DNA from: Roseiarcus sp963770275 | GTDB lineage: Bacteria; Pseudomonadota; Alphaproteobacteria; Rhizobiales; Beijerinckiaceae | Direction of reading: 5' to 3' | NCBI GenBank assembly: GCA_963770275.1 | Contig: CAVYPD010000060.1 | Location: forward strand, 47,681-111,680 | Length of the DNA stretch: 64,000 nt | Shown here: positions 46,030 to 55,745 of the stretch, piece after piece | Numbering within the stretch: position 1 is the stretch's first letter | Layout of the letters: the number at the start of each line of letters is the position of its first letter | Made by a program: the position numbers and the translations under genes | The notes under the pieces: model-generated | Told to the model about the DNA's origin: nothing | The model's input: the letters and a program-made list of their open reading frames with translations, nothing else | Database searches by the model: none

Positions 46030-48260
46030 CTAGGGCCTGCCGCGGCCCGCCTTCGGCGCATCGAATGACGTGCGGGACGCGCCGAGCCGAAGCCATTCGT
46101 CGAGCTTCGACCAGCGTCGCCGGCCCGAAACGTTGCGAACCGCGATCGCGATGGCCTTCTTCTGGCCGACGAGGACCACGAGCCGCTTGCCGCGGGTGAC
46201 GCCGGTGTAGAGGAGGTTTCGCTGCAGCATGGCGTAGTGCTGGGTCAGGACAGGGATGATCACGGCGGGATATTCGGAGCCCTGGCTCTTGTGGATGGTG
46301 GCGGCATAGGCGGGAACCAGCGTGTCAAGCTCGCCGAAGCCGTAGGTCACCGACCGCCCGTCGAAGCTCGCCACGAGTTCGCCCGCCTCGGGATCGACGT
46401 CGACGATATAGCCGATGTCGCCGTTGTAGACTTCCTTGTCGTAGTCATTCTCGATCTGCATGACCTTGTCGCCGGGCGCAAAGGTCCAGCCGAAACGCTC
46501 GACCTTGCGTTCGCCGGCGGGGTTCAACGCCGCCTGCAATTCGATGTTGAGCGAACGCGCGCCAACGCCGCCGCGGTTCATCGGACAGAGCACCTGGATG
46601 TCGCGGATCGGGTTCAAGCCGAAGCGTTTGGGGATGCGGGTCTTCACCAATTCCACGATGCGTTGAACGGCGGTCTCGGGATCTTCGGCCGGAACGAAGT
46701 AGAAGTCGCTGTCGCCGGCAGGCGCGCTGAGATCGGGCATCGCGCCCTGATTGATGCGATGGGCGTTGATGATGATCCGGCTCGCGGCGGCTTGCCGGAA
46801 CACCTCGGTCAGTCGCACCACGGGCACAGCGCCCGAGCCGATGATGTCGGCCAGCACCTGCCCAGGTCCGACGGAGGGCAGCTGGTCGATATCGCCGACG
46901 ATCAGCAGCGCCGCGTTGTCTGGCGATCGCTTTCACGAGCGCCTGCATCAACATGACGTCGACCATCGACGCCTCGTCGACGACGAGCAGATCGCAATCG
47001 AGAGAATTGTCGGCGTTGCGTTTGAAGCCGCCGCTCTTGGGATCGACCTCCAGGAGCCGGTGGATCGTCTTGGCCTCGACGCCCGTCGCTTCGGTCATGC
47101 GCTTGGCCGCGCGGCCCGTGGGGGCGCAAAGCAATAATCGCACGCCTTTGGCGGCGAGGATCTTGAGGATCGAATTGACGATCGTCGTCTTGCCGACACC
47201 CGGCCCGCCGGTGATCACCAGCGCCTTCGCCGTCAGCGCCAGGCGGATCGCCGCCCTCTGGCTGTCAGCGAGCTGCAGACCGCTGCGCTTTTCGATCCAA
47301 GGCACGGCCTTCTCTTCGTCAATCCATGGCCAGGGCAGCCTGCCGTTCACGATGCGGATCAGCCGCTCGGCGATCGCTTGCTCCGCCCTGTAGAGGCCCG
47401 CCAGGAAAATGCAGGCGGTGTCGCCGACCTTGTCGGCGATCACGGCGCCCTCGGATCGTTCGAGTTCGAGGGCCGTCAGGATCAATTCCCTCGGCGCTTC
47501 GAGCAATTCTTCGGCGAGCGGGATCAATTGATCTGTCGGCAGTCCGCAATGACCCTCGTCCATCGCCTCGGTCAGCGCGTAGGATATTCCGGCGCGCAGC
47601 CGGATCATGGCGGTCTTTTCGATGCCGAGCTTCATTGCGATCGCATCGGCGCTCTTGAAACCAATCCCTCGGATGTCCCGGGCAAGCCGATAGGGGTTCT
47701 CGGTCATGACCTGCACGGCGTCCGCGCCGTAGGTCTTGAAGATGCGAACCGCCCGGGCGGTTCCGACCCCGTTGCTGTGAAGGAAGACCATGATCTCCCG
47801 GACGATCTTCTGCTCGGCCCAGGCGTCCGTGATCCGTTTGGCTCGAACCGCGCCGATGCCCGTCACCTCGCGAAGCCGATCGGGCTCGGCCTCGATGACG
47901 TCGAAGACCTTCTCCCCGAAGGCCTTGACCATCTTCTTGGCATAGACAGGCCCGATGCCCCGGATCATCCCGGAGCCGAGATATTTCTCGATCCCGTCGA
48001 TTGAACTCGGCGCCGAGGTCTTGAGAAACCGCGCCTTGAACTGCTGACCGTGGGCGCGATCATTGATCCATTCGCCTGATGCGGTGATCCACTCGCCGGC
48101 GGAGATGATCGGCGGCATGGCCGACGACGGTCACCAGATCGCGGTGGCCGCGCGCCTTCGCCCTGAGCACGCAGAAGCCGTTCTCGGCGTTGTGGAAGGT
48201 GACGCGCTCGACGAGGCCGGCGAGCACTTCCTGGGTCGATGGTTGAAGATTGGACTTCAT
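46030..48260 (-). CDS. recD2: RecD2-type SF1B DNA helicase, two frameshifts
   Basis: About 743 residues. The N-terminal OB-like part (MKSNLQPSTQEVLAGLVERV, THFNAENGF-like FHNAENGFCVLRAKARGHRD) changes frame near 48,115 into ISAGEWITASGEWINDRAHG. Helix-hairpin-helix blocks follow (GIGPVYAKKMVKAFGEKVFD, VTGIGAVRAKRITDAW), then Walker A VITGGPGVGKTTIVNSILK, GRAAKRMTEATGVEAKTIHR and DLLVVDEASMVDVMLM (Walker B). After a change near 46,920 come VVRLTEVFRQAAASRIIINA and the late SF1 motifs YAATIHKSQGSEYPAVIIP and LLYTGVTRGKRLVVLVG. This 5'-3' helicase acts without RecBC. It separates the two cyclase cassettes. Confidence 0.92.
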
Positions 48261-48656
48261 ACGGATTGCAGGATCATCCGTTTTGTCTCTTGGCGCTACG
48301 TCTCTAGAGCCGCCCCGGCGGCGAATCGACAACGGGCGGATGGCGCTCGATGCCGAGCGAGAACTAACGCAATAGTCGGCCGTAAACCGGACATTGCGGT
48401 CGCGGCGATGAACGTCGCAGTTGGGCGGGTTGCGGTCGCAGACCGAAGGCCCGGTTCGGGATGGAGACCGGCCTGAGGCGCACCGGTACTGTTGCGTCAA
48501 TTCACGCCGTTGCACGCACTGACGGGCGAAGGGCTGCCATCATGCCGTCGCGTATTAGCAAATATCAAATTCCCGTGGATGTTCCGCACATTTTGTGCTA
48601 ACGATGTCAAAAAAACGACGATTTCGAGCTGGGAGGCCGCCGAAAAGGAGGAACCC
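48261..48656. other. Divergent promoter region between recD2 and a secreted-protein gene
   Basis: No gene is supported. The part from 48,550 to 48,640 is AT-rich and should hold the plus-strand promoter. The tract AAAAAACGACG at 48,609 precedes a perfect AAAAGGAGGA ribosome-binding site. Confidence 0.5.
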
Positions 48657-49211
48657 ATGTCGACACTACGAACGCGAACTGCGCTCATTGGTGTGACTTT
48701 CGTCGCTTTCGCGATGGCGAATGGTTCGGCCCTCGCGCAGCATAAGCATCACACACCGGAGGAGTTGATGGAGCTTCTCAAGGGCGCCGCTCCCGCTGCT
48801 GTTTTTGAGGACGCGACTGTCCTTGACATGAAGGAAGACGGCAGCATGGCCGTTTTGCGCAAGGGCGCGAACGGCTGGACCTGTATGGATCCGGGCGGCG
48901 CGCCAATGTGCGCCGACGCGAACGCGATGGAATGGCTTCACGCTCTCGTAAGCAAGGGGCCAGCCCCGCAGAAACTCGGTTTCGTCTACATGCTGCGTGG
49001 GGATAACGGCGCCAGCAACACTGATCCTTATGCGACCGAGGAGAAGCCTGACAACAATTGGGTCAAGACAGGTTCCCACGTGATGATGGTCGGCGCCGAG
49101 GCCAAGGCGTTGACCCAAACTTATCCGCGCGACTCGAAGCCCGATCCGCACAAACCCTACGTGATGTGGCCCGGCAGCCCGTACGAACACCTGATGTTGC
49201 CTGTCCAGTGA
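48657..49211 (+). CDS. Periplasmic protein of unknown function
   Basis: 184 residues with an ideal AAAAGGAGGAACCC ribosome-binding site. The signal peptide (RTALIGVTFVAFAMANGSAL, cut after ALAQ) is followed by HKHHTPEELMELLKGAAPAA. The mature part has VLRKGANGWTCMDPGGAPMC with two cysteines, CADANAMEWLHA, LGFVYMLRGDNGASNTDPYA and SHVMMVGAEAKALTQTYPRD. I know this pattern from unnamed secreted proteins of proteobacteria. The His-rich mature N-terminus (HKHH) and copC/copD next door suggest a link with copper, by context only. Confidence 0.8.
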   Translation: MSTLRTRTALIGVTFVAFAMANGSALAQHKHHTPEELMELLKGAAPAAVFEDATVLDMKEDGSMAVLRKGANGWTCMDPGGAPMCADANAMEWLHALVSKGPAPQKLGFVYMLRGDNGASNTDPYATEEKPDNNWVKTGSHVMMVGAEAKALTQTYPRDSKPDPHKPYVMWPGSPYEHLMLPVQ

Positions 49212-49397
49212 CGTAAGCGCGTCAGGGGGCGTGCGACTGTTCCAACGGTCCGGCGCGCGGGCGATTCCTCGCGTCCGCCGCGTGCGCCCATGCCACCTTC
49301 GCGCCCCCCGATTTTCTCCACCCTGGGATGCTACGCCGGAAACAACGGTGAAACACAATCTTGGGGGACGCCTCCGCGGCCAGTTAGGACTTGCGTT

Positions 49398-49787
49398 ATG
49401 TCCTCCCCGAAGTCGGCCTTGTATCGTATTCACATCCTATCGACAACGTTGCTGTTGTCGCTTGGGCTAGCAACATCGGCTCATGGTCACGCCAACCTTG
49501 TCAACGCAACGCCCGCCGCCAACAGTATGGCGATGCCGCCTCCGACGGAGCTTCGCCTCAAATTCTCAGAGGGGATCGAGATCAAATTCACCAAAGTGAA
49601 AGTGATCGGCCCTGACAAGGGGACCATAGAAGCCGGGGCGTTGAAGCTCGACCCCAACGACAACACCGTCGTGATCGTGCCGCTTATGTCTCCACTGCCC
49701 AACGGGAAGTACACCGTCGATTGGCAGGCTTTGTCCCTCGACGGCCACAAGACCAAAGGAAACTACAGCTTCGAGTCGATGCGATAG
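49398..49787 (+). CDS. copC: Periplasmic copper-binding protein CopC
   Basis: 129 residues. After the signal peptide (HILSTTLLLSLGLATSAHG) the mature protein begins HANLVNATPAANSMA, with the N-terminal His that binds Cu(II). The beta-barrel strands ELRLKFSEGIEIKFTKVKVI and KYTVDWQALSLDGHKTKGNY carry the second His ligand (DGH). It lacks the Met-rich Cu(I) loop of the Pseudomonas CopC, which fits the Cu(II)-only type. ATG 49,398 is preceded by TTAGGACT. It pairs with copD seven bases downstream. Confidence 0.92.
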   Translation: MSSPKSALYRIHILSTTLLLSLGLATSAHGHANLVNATPAANSMAMPPPTELRLKFSEGIEIKFTKVKVIGPDKGTIEAGALKLDPNDNTVVIVPLMSPLPNGKYTVDWQALSLDGHKTKGNYSFESMR

Positions 49788-49793
49788 TCGGCG

Positions 49794-50669
49794 GTGGACG
49801 AGGCCCTTTTTCTTTGCCGCTTGCTGCAATTCGCATCGGCGATGCTGCTGTTTGGAATCAGCGTCTTCCAGTGGTCTGTCGCGCCTGTGGGCATGGCGCG
49901 TGCGCTCGACCAATCACTACGCCGGGCGTCGAAAGTCGCTGCGATTGTCCTCTTCGCAACAGCGATTGCCTGGCTTCTGCTTGCGGCGGGCGAAATGGGT
50001 CAAGGCTGGGCCGATGCCTGGAATCCTTCGGTCATCGGCTCCGTGATCCTCTACACAGATTTCGGCAGAGTTTGGCTGTGGCGACTAGGTGCCGTCGTCG
50101 TCCTCCTGGCTGTTTTGACCTTCACTCGCGACAATAGCTGGTTGATCGTCGCGATTTTGGCCGCAATCGCCCTTGGCAGCCTCGGCCTCGTCGGCCACGC
50201 TCTCATGCGATCGGGGGCCCTCGGCTGGCTCAACCGATTGAGTTTCATCGCGCATGTTCTGGCGGCTGGATTTTGGCTTGGCTCGTTGCCGCCGCTCATC
50301 GCCAGCCTCCGATTGGCGGCTGATCAGACTGGGCTCGCGATCAAGTTGATGGCCCTCAGACGCTTCTCTAGACTTGGTCACGCCGCTGTCGTGATTGTCC
50401 TTGCCACGGGCCTAGTCAACACCTGGCTGGTGCTGGGCATGTTGCCCTTGGACGCCTCGTCGTCCTACAAGACGCTACTGCTTGCAAAGATAGCACTGGT
50501 AACGGTCATGCTCGTTTTGGCGCTGCTGAATCGATATGTACTGATGCCTCGTCTTCAGAAATCGCCGAACTCCCTGCACAAGCTTCGTTGGAGCGCCGCC
50601 GTGGAGCTCATTGCAGGTTTGGGGGCTGTCGGACTGGTAAGCGCCATTGGAATACTGCCCCCTACCTAG
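49794..50669 (+). CDS. copD: Copper resistance/uptake membrane protein CopD
   Basis: 291 residues with eight hydrophobic segments. GTG start six bases after the copC stop. Blocks typical of CopD are FLCRLLQFASAMLLFGISVF at the N-terminus, YTDFGRVWLWRLGAVVVLL, GLVGHALMRSGALGWLNRLS with HVLAAGFWLGSLPPLIASL (His/Trp), and SSYKTLLLAKIALVTVMLVL. CopC and CopD together move copper across the inner membrane, often as import. Frame intact. Confidence 0.92.
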   Translation: MDEALFLCRLLQFASAMLLFGISVFQWSVAPVGMARALDQSLRRASKVAAIVLFATAIAWLLLAAGEMGQGWADAWNPSVIGSVILYTDFGRVWLWRLGAVVVLLAVLTFTRDNSWLIVAILAAIALGSLGLVGHALMRSGALGWLNRLSFIAHVLAAGFWLGSLPPLIASLRLAADQTGLAIKLMALRRFSRLGHAAVVIVLATGLVNTWLVLGMLPLDASSSYKTLLLAKIALVTVMLVLALLNRYVLMPRLQKSPNSLHKLRWSAAVELIAGLGAVGLVSAIGILPPT

Positions 50670-51068
50670 TCGGTGGGCGACTAACGTCGAGTTGAGTTTT
50701 TCCGGTCCTTAATGGCCCCACCTCGGCGTCGATACGCCTCTACCCAGTGTTCGAATTGTTCCTCAAAGGACTGCTTTGCTGGCTTTGCGGTCGGACGACG
50801 GCCAGTCGTAAACTACCGTCCCGGATCGATTCCGGCTTCGACCGCCGGCCCGGCCGGGTACCAAGTGTCAGATTCCTTCACACGGCGTCGTCTAGGTGGC
50901 CTTCGCCGCGGGCTCGCCAGAGGCGGCGAGCGACGTTGTCGACCGCGGCGGTGGCGCGGTCGGTTGCGACTTCGCCGCGAAGAGCGTCGCCTCGATGCCG
51001 GCGGGCGTAGGTCACGGCGGAAGGCCGCCTGGGCGCGTCGGGCGGTTGTCTGCTGTCAGTCCGGACCC
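50670..51068. other. Intergenic region with a dispersed repeat
   Basis: No gene is supported. A 20-base word at 50,785-50,804 recurs exactly at 51,651-51,670, with similar sequence beyond it. The GC-rich part near 50,890-51,020 is likely decayed coding sequence. Confidence 0.45.
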
Positions 51069-51437
51069 CTAGAAAGATAGCGTCGCCGCCCCCTTCTGGA
51101 TCAGCGCGTGCATTGCGCTCGCGCCCTGTATTGTAACGCCCTCAATGAAATCGTCTTGCGTGTAGCCACGAGCCGTGACGCACGGCGGGCAGGCCCAAAT
51201 CACACCACCACGCTTCAGAAAGTCTGCGACGAGAGCGCCCAGCGGATCGAGCGGTGGAACGTGAGTCAGATCAATCGCGCGCTTGCGAACGAGATCTACT
51301 GAAGCGCTGGTGAGGAACGCATAGACTTTGAGGCCAGCCGTAAGTCCGCCGTTCGCGATGGTAAACGCGACGGAGGACAGCTCGTGGTCTGTTCCTCTGG
51401 TCATTACGATGACAAGATCACGCGCGGTTTCTGTCAT
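51069..51437 (-). CDS. DsrE/DsrF-like sulfur-relay-family protein
   Basis: 122 residues. ATG after GGGAGGTCCCC. The alpha/beta fold shows DLVIVMTRGTDHELSSVAFT, ANGGLTAGLKVYAFLTSASV and GVIWACPPCVTARGYTQDDF, where the CPPC pair lies at the position of the active cysteine of DsrE-like proteins. The end is IQGASAMHALIQKGAATLSF. Many such proteins move sulfane sulfur or act as peroxiredoxin-like partners. The nearby sulfite oxidase gene makes a sulfur role plausible. Confidence 0.85.
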   Translation of the reverse strand: MTETARDLVIVMTRGTDHELSSVAFTIANGGLTAGLKVYAFLTSASVDLVRKRAIDLTHVPPLDPLGALVADFLKRGGVIWACPPCVTARGYTQDDFIEGVTIQGASAMHALIQKGAATLSF

Positions 51438-52334
51438 GGGGACCTCCCTCAAGGCAACATTTGCTGGCTGCTGCGCCGCCTAAGACGTAACGGTTGAGTT
51501 TAGCTTATGACGCGGGCTAAGCCAGCCGGTTTGCCATCGAGCGGCCGACGATGCCCAGACTTTCAGGATCGAGCCGGTGACGTATCATGGCGTTGAGAGC
51601 TGCGGTCTGGATAGAGGCAACGTCGCGCGCAACGGCAGCTTTTGCGCCCCTTGCGGTCGGACGACGGCCACTGCGAACTGCCGCTCAGGGTCGGTTTGAC
51701 CCATTCGGCGTGCCCTTCGGCGATGGCCGCTATTTGCGCTTACCGACCGTTTATAGGGCCAGGCCGGAAAGTCGCCTTCGGGCGGGAAGCGCGCGTACAA
51801 GGGTCGCCTCGAGAAGGACCGGAGTCCCCGCCAAAGCCGCCATTCCATAGCGAGCACGAAATAGCCCTCACCGCCCAGAAGCGGTCACTGCCCGGGGACG
51901 AGGCAGTCTATATTTACTCGCACGCCGCTAGCATTCGTGAGGACATTGATTGATTCGGCTCTCGGAAGGCTCTGAATGTCGTTCTTGCGTGACCGCATGG
52001 CGCAAAATATGCGGCGAAAGCTCGCCTTGCGGCCACCTTCCCGACGACCGTCCGGTCATACGCCTACCGCGGATCGCCCTGCTAGCCGCTCTCCTTCCTT
52101 ACTTTATCAGCTTAGAGAATGCATTTTCGTTCAACTCAAACTGTGCGAGCCGACGAACACCGAGGAGCTCGTGCAGTTCTTGGTCGGCGCGGCAAGACGC
52201 GCTGACCGTATGAGCGTTGAGACATTCGCCCGGAGGGAGGTGGTGCGGTCCAAAAGCGCGCGTTCCCTTCTCTCGCTCGGGAGGAGGGAACGCATGCACG
52301 CAGCGGCGAGGTCGCCCCGAAGGCGACCCACACG
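51438..52334. other. Long intergenic region with degenerate repeats
   Basis: About 900 bases without a supported gene. It contains the 20-base direct repeat at 51,651-51,670 and a 58-base segment (51,781-51,838) that recurs with about nine mismatches at 61,678-61,735. Short open frames show no recognisable product. Confidence 0.45.
51781..51838. repeat. Dispersed 58-bp repeat, copy A
   Basis: It matches 61,678-61,735 at about 49 of 58 bases, with the core GAAGGACCGGAGTCC and flanking GCGCGC. Both copies lie in non-coding DNA beside the cyclase cassette 2. This is probably a family of short mobile or decayed repeats of the host genome. Confidence 0.6.
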
Positions 52335-53501
52335 TCATACAATTCGAACCTTACGCGTAATCTGACCGTTGCTTTCCCAATAGGTCTTCTTGTTGGCGAT
52401 AATCGGATCGTCCATCGCCGGCTGCACATTGCCGGCGGCGTCGATTGCGCGCGAGGTGATGCTGTGCTCGCCCGACGTGGCGGCCCAGTCGAGGTGCCAG
52501 AACCGCCAGGCGAATGGCGAATTGTCCGTCTCCGCCAGCGTCGCTTTCATCCAGGCACCATCGTCTATCTTCACTTCGACTGCGGCGATCGGCGTTGGTC
52601 CCCACGCCATACCCGCGATTCGGTAACCGCCGTCTGTGCGCGTGACCCTGGCCGGTGCGGACTTGAGCAAGACGCGACCGACGGATGTTTGCTCCACGAC
52701 CGTTTCGCCGTCGCGCAATTCCTCGCGCACGGTGACATAGTCGCGGGCCATGAAGCGCCCCATGAAGCGCGTGTCGCGTACTTCGATCCGGCGCAGCCAT
52801 TTGGCGTTGGCGATGCCGAACCATCCGGGCGCGATCAATCGCACGGGGGCGCCGCGCGCAGCCGTTAGAGGCTCGCCATTCATCTCATAGCACAGGATAT
52901 TCGCGGCGCTCATTGCGTCCTCAATCGACATGCTGCGCGCGAAATGTTCGGAAATCTTAAGCTCGGATGGGGTGCCAGGACGCAGCACTTCATCGCCCCG
53001 GTCGGCGCCGAAGAACACCACTTCCTTCGCGCTCCCCTTGGCCTTCGCCGCCCCAAGAACGTCGGCGACCGAGGCGCCGGCCCATTTTGCGTTGCCGATC
53101 GCGCTGGTCAAGAACGGCAATCCATTATCGCCAGAACATTCCAGCGTGAATGTCACCTCTTGGCGTGGCCGGGCCTTGAGATCGTTCAGGGTATAGGTAT
53201 GTGGCGAGTCGACTTGCCCGACGACATCGAGCCGCCATGTCGCCGCGTCGATCGCCGGCCACTCGTAGTGACCGACGCCGAAGAATTTGTCATTGGGCGT
53301 GATCCAGCTATCGAGGCTCTCCCAAGGCGTGAGCGTCTTCACCACCGCCTGCGCCGGCGGCGGCACCGGCGGCGGCTGGTCGGCCCAGGGGATAAGTTGC
53401 TCGCGGTTTTCCGCGGCCAAGGCAAATCCGCGACCCAGCAGTAGTGCGCCACTGGCGGCGCCGCTGCCCAGCAAGACTTCGCGACGGTCAATGTGTTCCA
53501 T
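52335..53501 (-). CDS. Sulfite oxidase-type molybdopterin oxidoreductase
   Basis: 388 residues in one frame. The N-terminus has a twin-arginine signal (DRREVLLGSGAASGALLLGR), so export folded to the periplasm is likely. The Moco domain has VTFTLECSGDNGLPFLTSAI, with the Cys that binds molybdenum, and CYEMNGEPLTAARGAPVRLI plus PGWFGIANAKWLRRIEVRD. The C-terminal dimerisation domain (GGYRIAGMAWGPTPIAAVEV, WHLDWAATSGEHSITSRAID) is the usual Ig-like fold. It resembles the catalytic SorA subunit of sulfite:cytochrome c oxidoreductases; no cytochrome subunit gene is adjacent. Confidence 0.9.
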   Translation of the reverse strand: MEHIDRREVLLGSGAASGALLLGRGFALAAENREQLIPWADQPPPVPPPAQAVVKTLTPWESLDSWITPNDKFFGVGHYEWPAIDAATWRLDVVGQVDSPHTYTLNDLKARPRQEVTFTLECSGDNGLPFLTSAIGNAKWAGASVADVLGAAKAKGSAKEVVFFGADRGDEVLRPGTPSELKISEHFARSMSIEDAMSAANILCYEMNGEPLTAARGAPVRLIAPGWFGIANAKWLRRIEVRDTRFMGRFMARDYVTVREELRDGETVVEQTSVGRVLLKSAPARVTRTDGGYRIAGMAWGPTPIAAVEVKIDDGAWMKATLAETDNSPFAWRFWHLDWAATSGEHSITSRAIDAAGNVQPAMDDPIIANKKTYWESNGQITRKVRIV

Positions 53502-53790
53502 AGGCGCAGCCTCCTCCTCTTTTCCGGGTGTGACCCGGTTCCGGGCGGAGAGTTCGCCTGTTTAAATCAACCAGGCGCTTTCAAGTCCGCCCGCGAATTT
53601 TCGAATTATTGTTGTTTACGTCGAGTTTCGGTCGCGATCAAACCTATTTACGAGGAGGTAGGTTTTTCGAGCCCTTACCTAAGTTTTTGTCTCTTTCCGC
53701 AGCCCTGCCGCGCAAAATGCACGCGCTCGGATTGCATTTCGGATCGGTAGACCCCTGCATCCCTCCCGGGTCGTGCAAGGTCGTTCCGGC
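53502..53790. other. Gap between the sulfite oxidase start and cassette 2
   Basis: No gene. The AT-rich part 53,560-53,690 should contain the promoter of the sulfite oxidase gene. GGAGGAGG lies just upstream of its ATG. Confidence 0.5.
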
Positions 53791-55695
53791 TCAATCCGTC
53801 TTCTTTTCGCCCTCCGGCAGGCCAGCTTTGCGCAGGCCTTCGACGATACGGGCGTATTGCTCGTTGAAGGTCGGATCGTCGCTCCAGTGGATGCCAGCTC
53901 AGCTCTGCACGGTGAAGTCAGGATAAAGTTTCCGCAACTGGGCGACGGTCTCCTTCGCCTCCGTGTCGTGGCCGGCCCAGGCGTTTGCAGCGGCGAGGTC
54001 GACATATGGGAACATAGCGTCGTTGCCGCTCGCAATCGACTTGCCGCCACTGCGCGAGATGGGTGTGGAGGTGGCACATTTCGAATTGCCACCACGCCAC
54101 GTTTGGATCGCGCGGGCTCAGCCGAAGCGCCGTTTCAAGTCCGGCGAAACCGTCTTCGCTGTGGCCGAGAAACATGTTCCAGAAGCTGAGATTCGCGTGC
54201 GCGGACGCATTGTTTGGGTCGTCCGCAAGCGCGGCCTCAGCCTGCGCTATTGCCGCTTTCCATTGCCGTTTGGTGAAGAATACCTGCGCCTTCGCCATGT
54301 GGGCCCACGCATCGTCCGGCTGAAGGGCCAAGGCGAAGTCGGCGAGTTTCTCCGCCCGCGCGGTATCGCCCGCCGGGTCGTCGCTCCACAGATTGCCCGC
54401 TCGATCGTTCAAAGCAAACGACAAGCTGACCATCGCCCCCTCGTTTTGCGGGTCGAGAGCTAGCGCGCGTTCGTTGAGGCCTATGACGTCGCTATTGATC
54501 AACTTGCTGTCGCCGGCCGAGTTCGCTCCTGCCGCGGCGCGCATCGCGATATCGGCAGCATCGGGATTGTTGGGCCGTTCGCGCATCGAGCGCAAGGCCT
54601 CGGCCTTGACCAACTCCACGCCAAGCGAATTGGCGAGGCGCGAGACGAACTCCACCTGCAATTCCCCAAGTTTGCTGCGCTCACCGTCGAACCGATCTGC
54701 CCACACATGCGCGCCGGTCTTGGTCGAGATGAGCTGGGCGTTGATCTCAACTTTGTCTCCGAGGCGACGCACGCTGCCCTCGAGCAGATAGCGCACGCCG
54801 AGCTCGCGCCCGATCTGCTTCACGTCGGCGGGCTTGCCCTTGTAGGTAAACGCGGTGTTGCGGGCGATGACGAAGCTGCCACCGAGATGCGAGAGATCGG
54901 TGGTGAGATCGTCGGTGATGCCGTCGGCGAAATAGTCCTCATCCTTGTCGCCGCTCAGGTTTTCGAACGGCAGCACGACGATCGATAGGCGCGGCGCCTT
55001 GGCGAGCTTGTCGTCAACCGAAGCCGCCATGAAACGCGGCGCGTAGCCGGCGCGCCAGGCGAAGGCGCCAGCCGCAAGAAGCACGGGCGCAAGCGCCGCG
55101 GCGAGCGCTGGCCAACGCGCCCAGACGCCACGCGTCCTCGTCGCCGGCTGGGCCGCTTTTTGCGCCGCAGGCGCGCCCTGGCGTAGCAGGTAGGCGCGCA
55201 CCGGCTCGGTGATGTTCTTGAGGCTTTGCGGCCCAAGGTCGGCCACCTGAAGCTCGAGCCGCGACTTGACTTGCCGGTAAGCGTCCTCGGACAAGGAGAT
55301 CGCGCCGGGCGCGGCGATGCCCTCCAACCGCGCGGCGATGGTGACGCCGTCGCCCATGAGGTCGCCGTCGGCTTCCTCGACGACATCGCCGAGATGAATG
55401 CCGACGGGGAACTCGATGCGTCGCTCGGGCGGCAGCCGGCGCTACGCTCGATGAGGCCAATCTGCACCTTGATCGCGTAGCGCACGGCGTCGACCACGCT
55501 GCGGAACTCGATGATCGAGCCGTCGTCGGTCAGCTTGACGATGCGGCCGTGATGCAGGGCGATGGTCGGGTCGATGAGGTCGCTGCGCAGCGCCCGGAGC
55601 CACGCCAAGGTGCGATCTTCGTCCGTTCCAGCCAGCCGGCTGTAGCCTGCGATATCCGCGACCAGAATCGCCGCGATTTTACGCGTTCCCCCCAT
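53791..55695 (-). CDS. Class III cyclase with TPR domain (cassette 2, small gene)
   Basis: About 634 residues. CYCc: KIAAILVADIAGYSRLAGTD and VDAVRYAIKVQIGLIERSAG, then after a frame change near 55,440 DGVTIAARLEGIAAPGAISL. Unlike its paralogue at 37.2-38.95 kb it has a membrane helix (ALAAALAPVLLAAGAFAWRA) before the TolB-like domain (LSIVVLPFENLSGDKDEDYF) and TPRs (LALDPQNEGAMVSLSFALND onward). Near the end the frame changes at about 54,055 to SGNDAMFPYVDLAAANAWAG, and an in-frame TGA at 53,901-53,899 replaces the Trp expected in FTVQS(W)AGIHWSDDP. The remaining end, GLRKAGLPEGEKKTD, stops at 53,791. Confidence 0.85.
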
Positions 55696-55745
55696 GGCGC
55701 ACCCTCTGGGCGTCACTCAGAATAACACAAATGCCATAGCGGTGT

